From Chrysochromulina tobinii (Eukaryota; Haptophyta; Prymnesiales; Chrysochromulinaceae), in assembly GCA_001275005.1 (NCBI GenBank), contig JWZX01002559.1:1-40165 (forward strand): 40,165 bases of DNA, in the 5' to 3' direction. The position numbers and the translations under genes are program-made. Below the pieces are notes generated by a model that worked only from the letters and a program-made list of their open reading frames with translations, was not told where the DNA came from and made no database searches. Shown here in pieces: positions 1 through 8,470 of this stretch (position 1 is its first letter; each line of letters starts with the position of its first letter).

Positions 1-756
1 GCTGGTCGAAGCTGCCGGAGCACGCGCGCAACTTGCTTGCTCGTCTCACCCAGGCCGAGGGCCACCATCTCGATCTCCGCGAGCAGCGACAACTTCGCCG
101 CTGTAGGTGCTGCCGCCGCTGCTGCCGCTGCTGCCGCTGCTGCCGCTGCTGCCGCTGCTGCTGCTGCTGATGCGGCTGCTGCTGCCACGGCTGCCGGCAC
201 ATACAGTAGCTTCGCGGCCGCCCTCGCCGCCTGCAGTCGACGCGTCCTGCGCCTCCTCCTGCCGCATGCTCGCGTGGCGTGCGCGCATGCACGATCAAGG
301 ACGCCTCGGCCTGCGAGCTCGAGGTAGAGCGCAGGAGCACCTTGAAGCCACCGCGCGCCCAGCGCACGGGCACGTTGGCAGCAGACGACGCATCGCCGCT
401 CCACTGCGCGAGCTCGATGGGCACGCGCTTGAAGAGCATGCGCGCAGCCGCGAGGAGCTGTCCGGCCGCCAACCGCTCCACCAGTCGCTCTCCCGTGCGC
501 TCGAGCCTTGCCGGTGCGGCGAGGTGAGATACTCTTGCGCGACGCGCAACGAGTCGACGCGCTCGCGCGCAGCGGCCTTCTCGGTGAGCAGGCGCTGCCA
601 CAGCAACCGCAAATCGAGCATGTGCGGCGGCAGTTCAGCCAGAAGCCCGGCGGCCTCCGCCTGCAACGATGCCCACCCATCGGGCGTGCTCGGATACCCA
701 GCGTCAGCGGCCCAGACGTCAGCGGCCCAGACTCTCCCCTCGCCATCGTCATCCAT
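1..756 (-). CDS. Partial protein of unknown function at left edge, probably three exons
   Basis: I do not recognise this protein. An ATG at 756 opens a helical, acidic reading frame that continues sensibly only by switching frame twice. Removing 507-532 (26 nt, GT...AG) joins a helical segment ending VAQE to LERTGERLVERL; removing 231-292 (62 nt, GT...AG) joins QAEASLI to AARAAAKLLYV. Exon 3 (230 to the edge) has an alanine run of about 18 residues encoded by GCN repeats, then KLSLLAEIEMVALGLGE, with no stop before the edge. The 26-nt intron would be unusually short, so a longer intron (a 44-nt alternative keeps frame) or a frameshift must be considered. About 222 residues are visible. That a gene runs off the edge is fairly likely; the exact splicing is inferred. 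Confidence 0.45.
104..184. repeat. GCC/GCT trinucleotide tract
   Basis: Imperfect (gctgcc)/(gctgct) run. On the minus strand, in the frame proposed for the left-edge gene, it encodes the poly-alanine tract; in other frames it would read Gln/Arg or Ser/Gly. Long open frames on both strands here are products of this repeat. Confidence 0.85.
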
Positions 757-1020
757 CACCGAGTCATCGGATGGGCGACCCGCTCACGCCGCCCCTATGC
801 GGATGCGCATCGACAGCATGCTGTGTAGAGACTCCTGCGGCTTGGAGGCGGCCACGTTCTGCCCGCATCCTCGGAACGTCACCAGTGCTGGCCTCACCGT
901 CACACAGACCTGCGACTAAGCATGGCCCGCCATCGAGTGCGGGCACTACTGATGTGCGGGCACTACTGATGAGCAGCTCTCTCGCGAACGCGCGCGTGCA
1001 TGCAAAACGATTACTGAAAG

Positions 1021-2220
1021 TCACATGATGTCTGCCTCTTTGTGACCTGCGGCAACCACGGGTCCAGCCAGAACAAACTGCTCAGCAGCAGCAGCAGCAG
1101 CAGCACCGACAGCACCGACATATGATTCCTCCAAAACTTCGGCTGTGGCGAGTCTCTGAACTTCTGCCTCCACCTCGTCCTCCACCTCCTTCTCGCCTTC
1201 GCCGGACCACATCCACGCATCAATTGGCGTCTTGGGCACGGCGGCATCGACCTCGAGCACGTCGAGAGGGACGCTCGCGTGCTCACCATGGCGCTCACCC
1301 TCACGGCCGCCAGGTCGGCGCCCGAGCCTCTCTCGTAACAAGCCGAGGTCCTCTGCGCCGATACGCCCGCGCCAAAAGGCGGACGGCTCGGTGAGCACGT
1401 ACGCACCGAACTCGTCGGTGTGGCGCGTCGGATGGTACCCTAGATCGCGCATCCATCGGTGCAGCTTCGGCGCCCACGCTTCCTTCCACAGCGTGTGTAG
1501 CGTCTCTCGGTATCCGGTGTCAAGGGCAAACCGAGCGTGGCAGAGTTCGTGGCGAAGGGTCTCGCGCTCCCCGCGCACAAAGGAGATGACGACGTCGGGC
1601 GTGCCGCATTCGCGCCACAGCGCAAGGAAGCCCGTCTCGGCGGCACTCGCGCTCGCGCCCGCACCCGCACTCGCCAGCCGCTCGAACTCGAGAAATGTGG
1701 ATGCGTACAGGTTGTGCCCGAGGTAGCTGCTCGAGCCGAGCGTGCGCTGCGCTTCGTGGCTGACGATGCTGCCCGTCTCAGCGCCGCACAGCGTTGGGTG
1801 CTCGAGCAGCGTGCTCAGCCTGCCCAGCGTCGCGTTCATCACGCGCGCGTCACTCCACTCGACCACCGCGAGCGATCCGGCCTCTGGCCGGGCCTCCCAA
1901 CGCAGCCATCTCGTGGGCTCCGGCGCGATGCCAGCCGCCTTGCTCGCGGATCGTGCGCAAGCATATGGCTCGCCCAACGTGATGACGACCAGGCTATCGT
2001 TCTCTACGCAGCCCGTAACATGCCCGTCGCGAGGCAGCTCGATGCCAGTCGAGACCAAGAAGAGCCGTGCATCGGCCATTTCCTTCTTTTTCAGGCGCAA
2101 CTTGTTGGCAGCCAATGCAAGCACCTCGGCCGTGGCGGCATTTTCGGCTACGATCAGCACCGCTTGAGCCTGCAGCTTGCCCGGACGGGCCAAGCACACC
2201 GGCAACCGCACCTTCGCCAT
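1021..2220 (-). CDS. Ubiquitin-like domain plus HExxH metallopeptidase-like protein
   Basis: 399 residues from the ATG at 2220. The frame stays open upstream, but it then reads through a dispersed repeat (2298-2402), so the inner ATG is preferred. Residues 1-85 look like a ubiquitin-type beta-grasp module, with alternating hydrophobic strands and a helix around LALAANKLRLKKKEMADARLF. Residues 220-280 hold HELCH (H224, E225, H228), a zincin HExxH motif, in the context LRHELCHARFALDTGYRE. TDEFGAY (268-274) follows and could supply the third metal ligand. The C-terminus is acidic, then alanine-rich over a CAG tract. The parts resemble eukaryotic UBL-plus-zincin (WLM/SprT-like) proteins, but I cannot place the family. 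Protease activity is inferred from the motif; substrate is unknown. Confidence 0.65.
   Translation of the reverse strand: MAKVRLPVCLARPGKLQAQAVLIVAENAATAEVLALAANKLRLKKKEMADARLFLVSTGIELPRDGHVTGCVENDSLVVITLGEPYACARSASKAAGIAPEPTRWLRWEARPEAGSLAVVEWSDARVMNATLGRLSTLLEHPTLCGAETGSIVSHEAQRTLGSSSYLGHNLYASTFLEFERLASAGAGASASAAETGFLALWRECGTPDVVISFVRGERETLRHELCHARFALDTGYRETLHTLWKEAWAPKLHRWMRDLGYHPTRHTDEFGAYVLTEPSAFWRGRIGAEDLGLLRERLGRRPGGREGERHGEHASVPLDVLEVDAAVPKTPIDAWMWSGEGEKEVEDEVEAEVQRLATAEVLEESYVGAVGAAAAAAAEQFVLAGPVVAAGHKEADIM
1082..1105. repeat. CAG trinucleotide tract
   Basis: Run of about seven CAG units inside the 3' end of the HExxH gene, where it encodes poly-alanine on the minus strand. Confidence 0.85.
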
Positions 2221-2763
2221 GAAAGACGAAGCCGCAGTGTGTGAGCGTGCAGTGTGAGCGTGAGCGGAGTGCGGTGTGAAGGCGGCTGATCGAGGAGGGC
2301 TGTGAAAATGGGGTCCAGGGGTCCCCGAGCTAGTGGTAACCGCATCCGTATGTACGCCGGTCCGGTGTCTTGGGTGTCGACTTATAACCATTGGCTCTGA
2401 AAGGAGTAAGGGCATATGAAAGCGGCCGCCCGCCCCGGCGGTCAATTCAAGTCAAGTCCTGTAATGAGTACAGTTTGTTAAAACTGTTTGGTTTGGGTAA
2501 GGGAGCCCAGCGCCCAGGCCGCGGGTCCGCGAGCTAAGACCTAAGTCGTAAGAAAGTCGAAAGTGGAAACCGCATGCGCATCGTTCGGTTAACCGATAGC
2601 GATTTGATTCGCTTACGGTGTGGCGCGTGGCCGTGGGTCGACAGTCACCGGCCCGGTGTATTTCGTTTGGTGGTGGTGTCAAGTTTCGAGCCATTGGCTG
2701 TGAAGATGATACCGTGCTGTAAGCACACAGTACACACCACTTATCTGGACATCCCTCGACGAG
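2221..2763. other. Intergenic region with repeat copy and palindrome
   Basis: No gene seen. It holds one copy of a dispersed repeat (2298-2402), an inverted repeat (cagttt...aaactg around 2472-2487) and a second, degenerate stretch at about 2649-2705 sharing the ccattggctgtgaa end. This is upstream of the HExxH gene and downstream of the GH116 gene, both on the minus strand. Confidence 0.6.
2298..2402 (+). repeat. Dispersed repeat, copy A
   Basis: Closely matches the reverse complement of 28484-28576. Both copies begin ggctgtg, share the block gtccaggggtccccgagcta, then gtatgtacgccggtccggtg, and end at ggctntgaa. Only a few substitutions and small gaps separate them. The copy lies about 80 bp upstream of the HExxH start codon. 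No flanking duplication is obvious. It could be a MITE or SINE fragment, or a conserved promoter element. Confidence 0.8.
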
Positions 2764-5700
2764 TCACGACCACGACACCGAATCTCCGGGCACCAGCACC
2801 CTCGGCAGGCCAGCGGGGCGGTGGCTGTCGCCCGCGACGGCCACAAACGCCAGTCGCAGCGGCTTGCCACTCAGGATCGCGAGCGTGTACCCCGACGCCG
2901 CGCCGCTCAGCCGCGCGACAGTCCCCGGCACGAGCACCGGCAGCTCAAAGGGGATTGGCACCTTCGGTGCGAACGTGAGGTTGCCGGAGCCGAGGGGGTT
3001 GGTGGCGTCGTAGCGCTGACCCGAGAGTGCGAAGACAACGTGCCACGCAACCATATGATAGCCATAGTGCGAGTTGGCGAGCGGTTGGCCCTCAGCGCCG
3101 TAGCCGAGGCCGCCGTGGAGAGCGACCACGTTCCACAAGTCATTGAGCGACGAGCGCCACCACGAGAACGTCGTGTTGAGCACTCCTAGCGCCTCGTCCA
3201 CGTCGCCACCGCGCCAGATGCTGAGCGTCGCCCAATTTGCATTCGCCATCATCCACACGGAGTTGTCCGAGTCGTTGTGGCCGGGGTTGGGACCTGGATA
3301 GGGGTACCGCCCCGTCTGACAGAGCAAGCCGTAGGGCGTGTCGTTCTCGCGCAGCACGGCGCGCAGGTGGGAGGTGACCTGCGCGTCGGTGGTCAGAGTG
3401 CCCAAGCCCAGAGAATCGGCAAGCACCTGCGCGTAGAGTCTCGGGGGTCATCAGAGGCCATCAGAGGTCATCAGAGGTCGTCAGAGGTCATCAGAGGTCA
3501 TCAGAGGTCATCAGAGGTCATCAGAGGTCGTCAGTGGTCGTCAGAGGTCATCAGAGGTCATCAGAGGTCGTCAGCGGTCGTCAACGGTCATGAGCGGTCC
3601 TCAACAAGCACCTGCGCGTAGAGAGCATCGGCCATGATCGCGTCGGCTCCAGTGTAACTCCGATAGAAGCTGCCCGTCGTGTTCCAGAGCAGCTCGTCCA
3701 TCGCAACCCGCCCAACCTCGAAGGCTCGTGAGCACTTAGCAGCGAAGCCGGGGTCGTCCACTGCCGGCGAGAGCGCAAGCTCGGTGGCCGCACGCATCGC
3801 CAGCAGGTGGAACAGTCCCGAGAAACAGGAGACGTTGTACTGTGCGAGGTTGAGGCCATCGTACGTGTCCACCAGCTTGTCAGGTAGCCCAAACTGGGCA
3901 GCCCGGGCGATCTGCCACTGCGCCGCGCGCTTGGCGGTTGGCCAAAGCTCCACCAGCAGATCCTCATTAGCTGTCCACTGCCAGAGCTCGAGCAGGTAGA
4001 CGATGAACATGGAGGTCACATCGCCCATGACGCGCCCACACGGTGCGTCGAGCACAGCAGGCACGCCGGTGTCACATCCGCACGCGAGCTGCTCCTGGAT
4101 CATGCCATCGTCCGTCTGTCCGCTCGCCCACGCACGCATCTTGGACGGGACGCTCTCCGGCCAGAGCATCATGTACGGCACGTGCCGTTCTCCATCATTG
4201 TGCACGCTGTCCACGTTGACGCACGCGAAGGACTCCCACTGGCGCCATCGACCGTCGCGTAGCCACATGGCGCTACGCGTGTGATGCAACGAATTGAGAA
4301 GGGAATCGCCGAGCCAGGTGGGCAACGAGCTCCGACCCTGAGTCCTCCCAGCCAGCACGTTGGCCACCTCGGCCCACGAGGCCACGTCAGCAGCGACCTC
4401 GTCGCCCTCGAGCAGCGTGCGCGCCGCCTGCTCCGAGTCGTTCACCAGACTGGTGTAGTGGTTCCCCACGTCCTTGAGCACAAAGTCACGGTGGGGAAAG
4501 AACCAGCCGAGGGAGATGGTGAGCGAGGCATTTGCGCCCGCGGGCACGCGCAGCTTGACCGCCGCGCCGCCATAGGGATCCGAAGGCTCGAAGCGCGCGC
4601 CGAGCTTGCCCACGCCCTCAAATTCCTTCCACAGCGCCGTGGGGCTGCTCGCGGTGCCCAGGCTGACCACTGGGGCTTCGCGCCTCGGGACGGCGCCATC
4701 GCCGCTCGGGACGGCGCCATTGCCGCTCGGGACGGCGCCATCGCCGCTCGGGACGGCGCCATCGCCGCTCGCGAGCATCTCGACGCTGGCCGACGCACAG
4801 ATGGACACGTTTCCGGAGGCAGCATGTGTGCCCGGGCGCGAGAGCGTGAGGCAGCGCGGGTCGGCGCCTCGTATCCAGGAGCCTTTGGTCCCGGAGGCGG
4901 CGTCGGCGATCGGCGTGTTGCGCGCGGCCGGCACGCTCGAAAAGTTGCCGTGCTGGTAGCAAGAGCCGAAGGCGAAGCTCCATGCGGAGCAGCTCGCGTT
5001 AGCGGTGCAGGCCGCGTGGCACGCGATTGCCGATGGTGGGCGTGGCACAGGCGGCGCTGGGCACTTGGTAACCGTCGACACGTTTTGGAATTTGGAAGGG
5101 TCGAAAGTCGCCTGCGGCTGGCACGTCACGTTGCCAAGCGCGGGCACGGAGGCGTTGAGATAGACGCACGGGCCAGCCCAATAGCTGCGCATCTCGCGCG
5201 CCGACAGGCAGCCCGTGCAGTCGCCCGAGTGGTCTGAGCACGACGGCTCGAAGGTGCCTAGCGATCGGATGACGCCCGTCTGCACCTGGAGAGGCAGCAA
5301 CAAGTAGAATCCCAGTTCGAGCGCGTTGGCCGTTGGGTTGGTCGCAGTGAGCGTGAAGGCGGCACCGGGAACCGCGGAACCCGCCAGGTCGCCCACGCGC
5401 CACTGGGAACGGCCGAACACGGCCAGCTCTAGCCCGACCGGTAGTGAAGGATCCGACGGCACAAGGCGCGAAAACGGCATGGCTCCCGAGAAGTCGAGAG
5501 ACGCGACGCCGGGAAGGCCGTCGGGCGGGTGCGTGCGCAGCAGGCGCGCGTTCTCGAGAAACCCGTCGTTCACCCACACGCCGAGCGCCGCGTCATCCAG
5601 CGTGCTCACCTTGGCACTGCCGGCCGGGGAGTTGTTCTCAATTGTGAAAGAGTGAAGTGTGCCGTCCGCACGCAGCTCCACCGTTCCAGCGGCGAGACCG

Positions 5701-5903
5701 CCCAATGGTGGAGCGCTCCGCATCCCGCTCGGTGGCGGGATCCACGTGACCTCACCGGTACCCGCAGCCGAAGACTTCGAGAGCCACAGGTACTCATGCG
5801 GATGTATTGGCGTAACGTCTCCGTCGGCCCAGGCCCAGATCGCCCGGATCGGGGCCTCAGGCTCCAGGTAGATGGACGGCGACGCACGCATCGAAAAGTT
5901 CAT
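2764..5903 (-). CDS. GH116 glucosylceramidase-like enzyme (GBA2 type), one intron
   Basis: Two exons (5903-3612 and 3426-2764) join in phase 0 to give 984 residues; animal GBA2 has about 930. The GH116 N-terminal beta-sandwich begins near GMRSAPPLGGLAAGTVELR. The catalytic (alpha/alpha)6 half includes WESFACVNVDSVHNDGE, where the family's nucleophile Glu falls, and VDTYDGLNL, matching the acid/base Asp context TYD. The predicted reaction is retaining hydrolysis of beta-glucosides such as glucosylceramide. A Cys-rich Apple/PAN-like insert (ACHAACTANASC...GSWIRG) and a 7-residue repeat interrupt the N-terminal domain. The ATG at 5903 is the first in frame; a frame at 6015 encodes a signal-peptide-like MFILVLCGGAARASG that could join by a ~55-nt intron (about 5913-5859). 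Family assignment is confident; N-terminus and location are not. Confidence 0.85.
3427..3611 (-). other. Intron in GH116 gene, bounded by a 19-bp direct repeat
   Basis: A 185-nt GT-AG intron. The 5' junction is cgcgcag|gtgcttgtt and the 3' junction cgcgcag|gtgcttgcc, and both lie in copies of caagcacctgcgcgtagag (plus strand: 3420-3438 and 3605-3623). Splicing removes one repeat's worth of sequence plus the minisatellite and restores LYAQ|VLADSLG in phase 0. Without splicing, translation stops within seven codons. Confidence 0.85.
3446..3605. repeat. 10-bp minisatellite (ggtcatcaga)n
   Basis: About 16 tandem copies of ggtcatcaga with a few variants (ggtcgtcaga, ggtcatgagc), filling nearly the whole GH116 intron. 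On the transcribed strand each unit reads tctgatgacc, giving repeated ctgat branch-point-like motifs. Confidence 0.95.
4687..4770. repeat. 21-bp in-frame coding minisatellite in GH116 gene
   Basis: Four tandem copies of gggacggcgccatcgccgctc (one has cattg for catcg). On the minus strand each encodes seven residues of the type SGDGAVP, or SGNGAVP in the variant copy. The array lies in the GH116 N-terminal half just after the Apple/PAN-like insert, so length changes would keep frame. Confidence 0.95.
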
Positions 5904-6212
5904 GTCGGCGCCCGACGAGGCCGTGGTTGCTGAACGGCAAGCGCTTGAGTGCCTCGAGTAGAGATGGCGTGCCGCTCGCGCGCGCCGCCCCGCCGCACAG
6001 GACTAGGATGAACATGTGCTTCACTGCATCGTGTTCATATGAATACACCCATCACGTACCAACCGAAAACAAAACAAGACTCCCCTATCACCCGATCAAG
6101 TAACCGGTCCCGTGGAGTCACTCCTTAAAAGATTCACGGCACGTTTCGGAACAGGCGATGTTATAAATTCCGCATCCGATTTCCCACACATCGCTCGTGC
6201 AGCACTTTTCTT
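5904..6212. promoter_or_regulatory. Divergent promoter region, GH116 / LicD-like
   Basis: The 309 bp between the GH116 ATG (5903, minus) and the LicD ATG (6213, plus). A TATA-like ttataaattc at 6161-6170 lies about 45 bp before the LicD ATG. The proximal part (5913-6015) also holds the possible alternative 5' exon of the GH116 gene. Confidence 0.4.
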
Positions 6213-7133
6213 ATGCAGTCCGTGCTGCTTTCACGCCGCGAAGTCGACGCGCTGTACGACTGCGTGCAAGGCGTGGCCGAGGCGCTCGACACCCTCGGCG
6301 CGCGCTGGTGTCTGGTTGCCGGCTCGCTGCTGGGCGCTGTGCGCAGCGGCTCGCTGCTGTTCTGCGACGACGACGTGGACTTGGCCGTGCTCGAGGAGGA
6401 CTACCTGTCTGTGCGGTCCGAGCTGGGGACGCTGCTGCACAGCCGCGGTGTGGGCAGCCTGGTTACGAGGCCCTGGCCCGGCTCGGATCATGTGCGTCCT
6501 GCGCGCTGTACGCACATGTGGTTGGACCTCTTCGTTCTGAGGCGCTTCGAGTCACGAGAGGACCTGGCTGCGTTGCTGCGGGTCAAGGCCAACGGACAGC
6601 CGCAGCCCGCTGGCTACTGCGATGCAATCTTGGCGCGAATAGATGGCGCTTCACCGCGATTCCCACTGTGGCATTACGACAGTCGCAAGGCGATTGAGCT
6701 GTGGCCGTGCGAGTTCTTCGCGGACGCCGAGCTGCTGCCGCTGAGGCGCGACCTGCCTTTTGGCCCGCTCGCGGCGCCCTGCGTGCCGGCGCGCCCTGTT
6801 AGGCACCTGCTGCGCGCGTACGGCGCGGACGTGTTTACGACCTACCGCATCGCCGATAGTCACGTCGACTGGGTCAAGGAGCTGCGCGAGCGCGTGGCAG
6901 CGAGCGGCCTCATCCCTGGCTCCAAGGGGCGGCTTGAGGATGTGCACTTTCTCCCGGTGCAACATTCGCTGCGAGCGCGCCGCGTGGACGCGACAGACGC
7001 GTCGCGATATGGCCGCGCCAAGGTCGAAGCCTTTGTGGCGCGCGAGCTTGAGCTGGACGCAGAACACTGTGACAGACACTGTGAAGGGGCAGCTCTAGAG
7101 TTGAGGACAGAGGAGCGGCAAAGGCATCCTTGA
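6213..7133 (+). CDS. LicD-family (phosphocholine/phospho-sugar transferase-like) protein
   Basis: 306 residues in one exon. The hallmark of the LicD/fukutin nucleotidyltransferase fold is clear: GARWCLVAGSLLGAVR (29-44), then LLFCDDDVDLAV (48-59), that is GSxLGxxR...DDDxD with metal-binding aspartates at 52-54 and 56. The partner strand is probably THMWLDLFVLRRF. LicD relatives move phosphocholine or phospho-sugars onto surface glycans; in animals, fukutin and FKRP add ribitol phosphate. No signal peptide or membrane segment is visible, which is odd for a Golgi enzyme, so location is unclear. The gene is divergent from GH116 and converges on the exostosin gene with 53 bp between stop codons. 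Family confident, donor unknown. Confidence 0.8.
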   Translation: MQSVLLSRREVDALYDCVQGVAEALDTLGARWCLVAGSLLGAVRSGSLLFCDDDVDLAVLEEDYLSVRSELGTLLHSRGVGSLVTRPWPGSDHVRPARCTHMWLDLFVLRRFESREDLAALLRVKANGQPQPAGYCDAILARIDGASPRFPLWHYDSRKAIELWPCEFFADAELLPLRRDLPFGPLAAPCVPARPVRHLLRAYGADVFTTYRIADSHVDWVKELRERVAASGLIPGSKGRLEDVHFLPVQHSLRARRVDATDASRYGRAKVEAFVARELELDAEHCDRHCEGAALELRTEERQRHP

Positions 7134-7186
7134 TTCTTGTGCTCATATGTCATATCCCGTCCGAGACTATACTGTTTCAAATATTA

Positions 7187-8470
7187 TCACCACATATCAA
7201 CAGAAAAATCAAGCGGCCCTGGATGTGGATCGAGCCTCGCTCGCCTTGCTTTCCAGTTGGCTTCGCAGGACCGGATCACATTCTCCGCTACTCGCGATTG
7301 CGGATGCATCCACAGGATGTCTGGTGCATACCTGCGCATCAATGTCAGCCGCTCCTGCATTCTCGTCGTGTTGCTCTCCTCGATTTTGATCTTGTCCTCG
7401 ATCGCCCTAATTTTATGTTTCGCAAACTCATCGGTGCCGACGATTATGGACATTTCCTTCCACGGAATATGCTTTTGAAAGCCAACCGTCGTATCCAAAA
7501 TTGAAGAGCCTAAGAAGACGTTGATCATACCTGCTTCGATCCCGTCATAGATGCGCGAGCTCACAGAATGCACGCCGTGGTCTCCTGGCCATGCCAGATT
7601 GTATTGGCACTTGAGCATGCGGGCCATGGAGGGCTTCGAGAAAGTCTGGTTGAAGTGGGCCACGCAGCCGTCTGACATGAGCTCATCCACAAAGCTGCAC
7701 GGCGACATGTAGCACGGCGAACACAGTTCGGTGACCCCGAGCACGCAAGGTCGTGGGGTTGGCTTTTTGCCGTCCGCACACGGATTTCGCCCCATGCTGA
7801 CTACGGATATTGTAGAGCTCGAGAAGACCATGTTGGAAATATTCCAATTGAACTTGACCAGATGACGACGTGGAACATATGCAACGCCTTGGCCGTGCGT
7901 TGCGCCGCCAAAGTAAACCTTGATCTTTCGGTCGTGCCAATGCGGCACGGATTCAGCTGGGTAGGCCACGAGCGGTATTGGGACCATGTTTTCCTTTGGA
8001 ATGCCCGTTTCGTGGTAGAAAATGGCAGTTGTGATCTGCTTCCCCCAGCACATGTTGCGCATGAGAGCATCATATGATTTTGTGGGTGCGTGGCAGTCTG
8101 TCAAGACCATGATGTGATCTGACCCCTTCCTGCGCCGGTACCACGGCGATGCCTCAAGGAAGCTTGTGAGGAAGTTGACGTTGCGTTTGGTGGCGTTTTC
8201 TCCGCCGCAAAGGCCGCGTGCATTCAGGCCTAGGTAGGCGGCTACGACGAATGTGCTCGCCTTGGCGGGGTCTTGTGTACGCCGTGGGTGTTGTGCAAGG
8301 TGCAACGGCCATAAAATCTCTGCACCGTGCTGATACAAGCTGGGCTCAAGTGGACTCTGGTCCGTGCCTGCGACCGAACTGAGTCGAGATGTGACCGACT
8401 TGTTGCACGCGGCGTTGAAGTAGCTCCACGTCTCCTCGTACATGTAGAATGGCGCGATGATTGCCGCCAT
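7187..8470 (-). CDS. Exostosin-like glycosyltransferase (GT47)
   Basis: 427 residues from the ATG at 8470. The exostosin fold starts almost at once (APFYMYEETWSYFNAAC), continues with HIMVLTDCHAP, RKIKVYFGGATHGQGVAYVPRR, and the C-terminal core KCQYNLAWPGDHGVHSVSSRIYDGIEAGMINVFLG, which matches the conserved exostosin pattern of serine/arginine, then acidic Ile-Ala-Gly, where nucleotide sugar is bound. GT47 enzymes transfer sugars to polysaccharides or glycoproteins in the Golgi. No membrane anchor precedes the domain, so either a 5' exon is missed upstream of 8470 or the start is incomplete. The gene looks richer in A/T than its neighbours, with less codon-position GC bias. Confidence 0.75.
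   Translation of the reverse strand: MAAIIAPFYMYEETWSYFNAACNKSVTSRLSSVAGTDQSPLEPSLYQHGAEILWPLHLAQHPRRTQDPAKASTFVVAAYLGLNARGLCGGENATKRNVNFLTSFLEASPWYRRRKGSDHIMVLTDCHAPTKSYDALMRNMCWGKQITTAIFYHETGIPKENMVPIPLVAYPAESVPHWHDRKIKVYFGGATHGQGVAYVPRRHLVKFNWNISNMVFSSSTISVVSMGRNPCADGKKPTPRPCVLGVTELCSPCYMSPCSFVDELMSDGCVAHFNQTFSKPSMARMLKCQYNLAWPGDHGVHSVSSRIYDGIEAGMINVFLGSSILDTTVGFQKHIPWKEMSIIVGTDEFAKHKIRAIEDKIKIEESNTTRMQERLTLMRRYAPDILWMHPQSRVAENVIRSCEANWKARRARLDPHPGPLDFSVDMW

Noticed and set aside
107-919. Long plus-strand open frame over the left-edge repeat
   Set aside because: It exists because the GCC/GCT tract and high GC remove stops. Composition is Arg/Ser/Pro-rich and shows no domain, while the minus strand gives sensible helical protein.
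2221-2445. 75-residue N-terminal extension of the HExxH protein
   Set aside because: It would translate the dispersed repeat at 2298-2402; the ubiquitin-like module starts properly at the ATG at 2220.
3446-3605. CRISPR-like or satellite array
   Set aside because: A 10-bp head-to-tail unit without spacers is a minisatellite, and it lies in a eukaryotic intron.
4281-5237. 318-residue plus-strand open frame inside the GH116 gene
   Set aside because: Antisense to conserved GH116 coding sequence; its ARDGAIA repeats are the mirror of the coding minisatellite.
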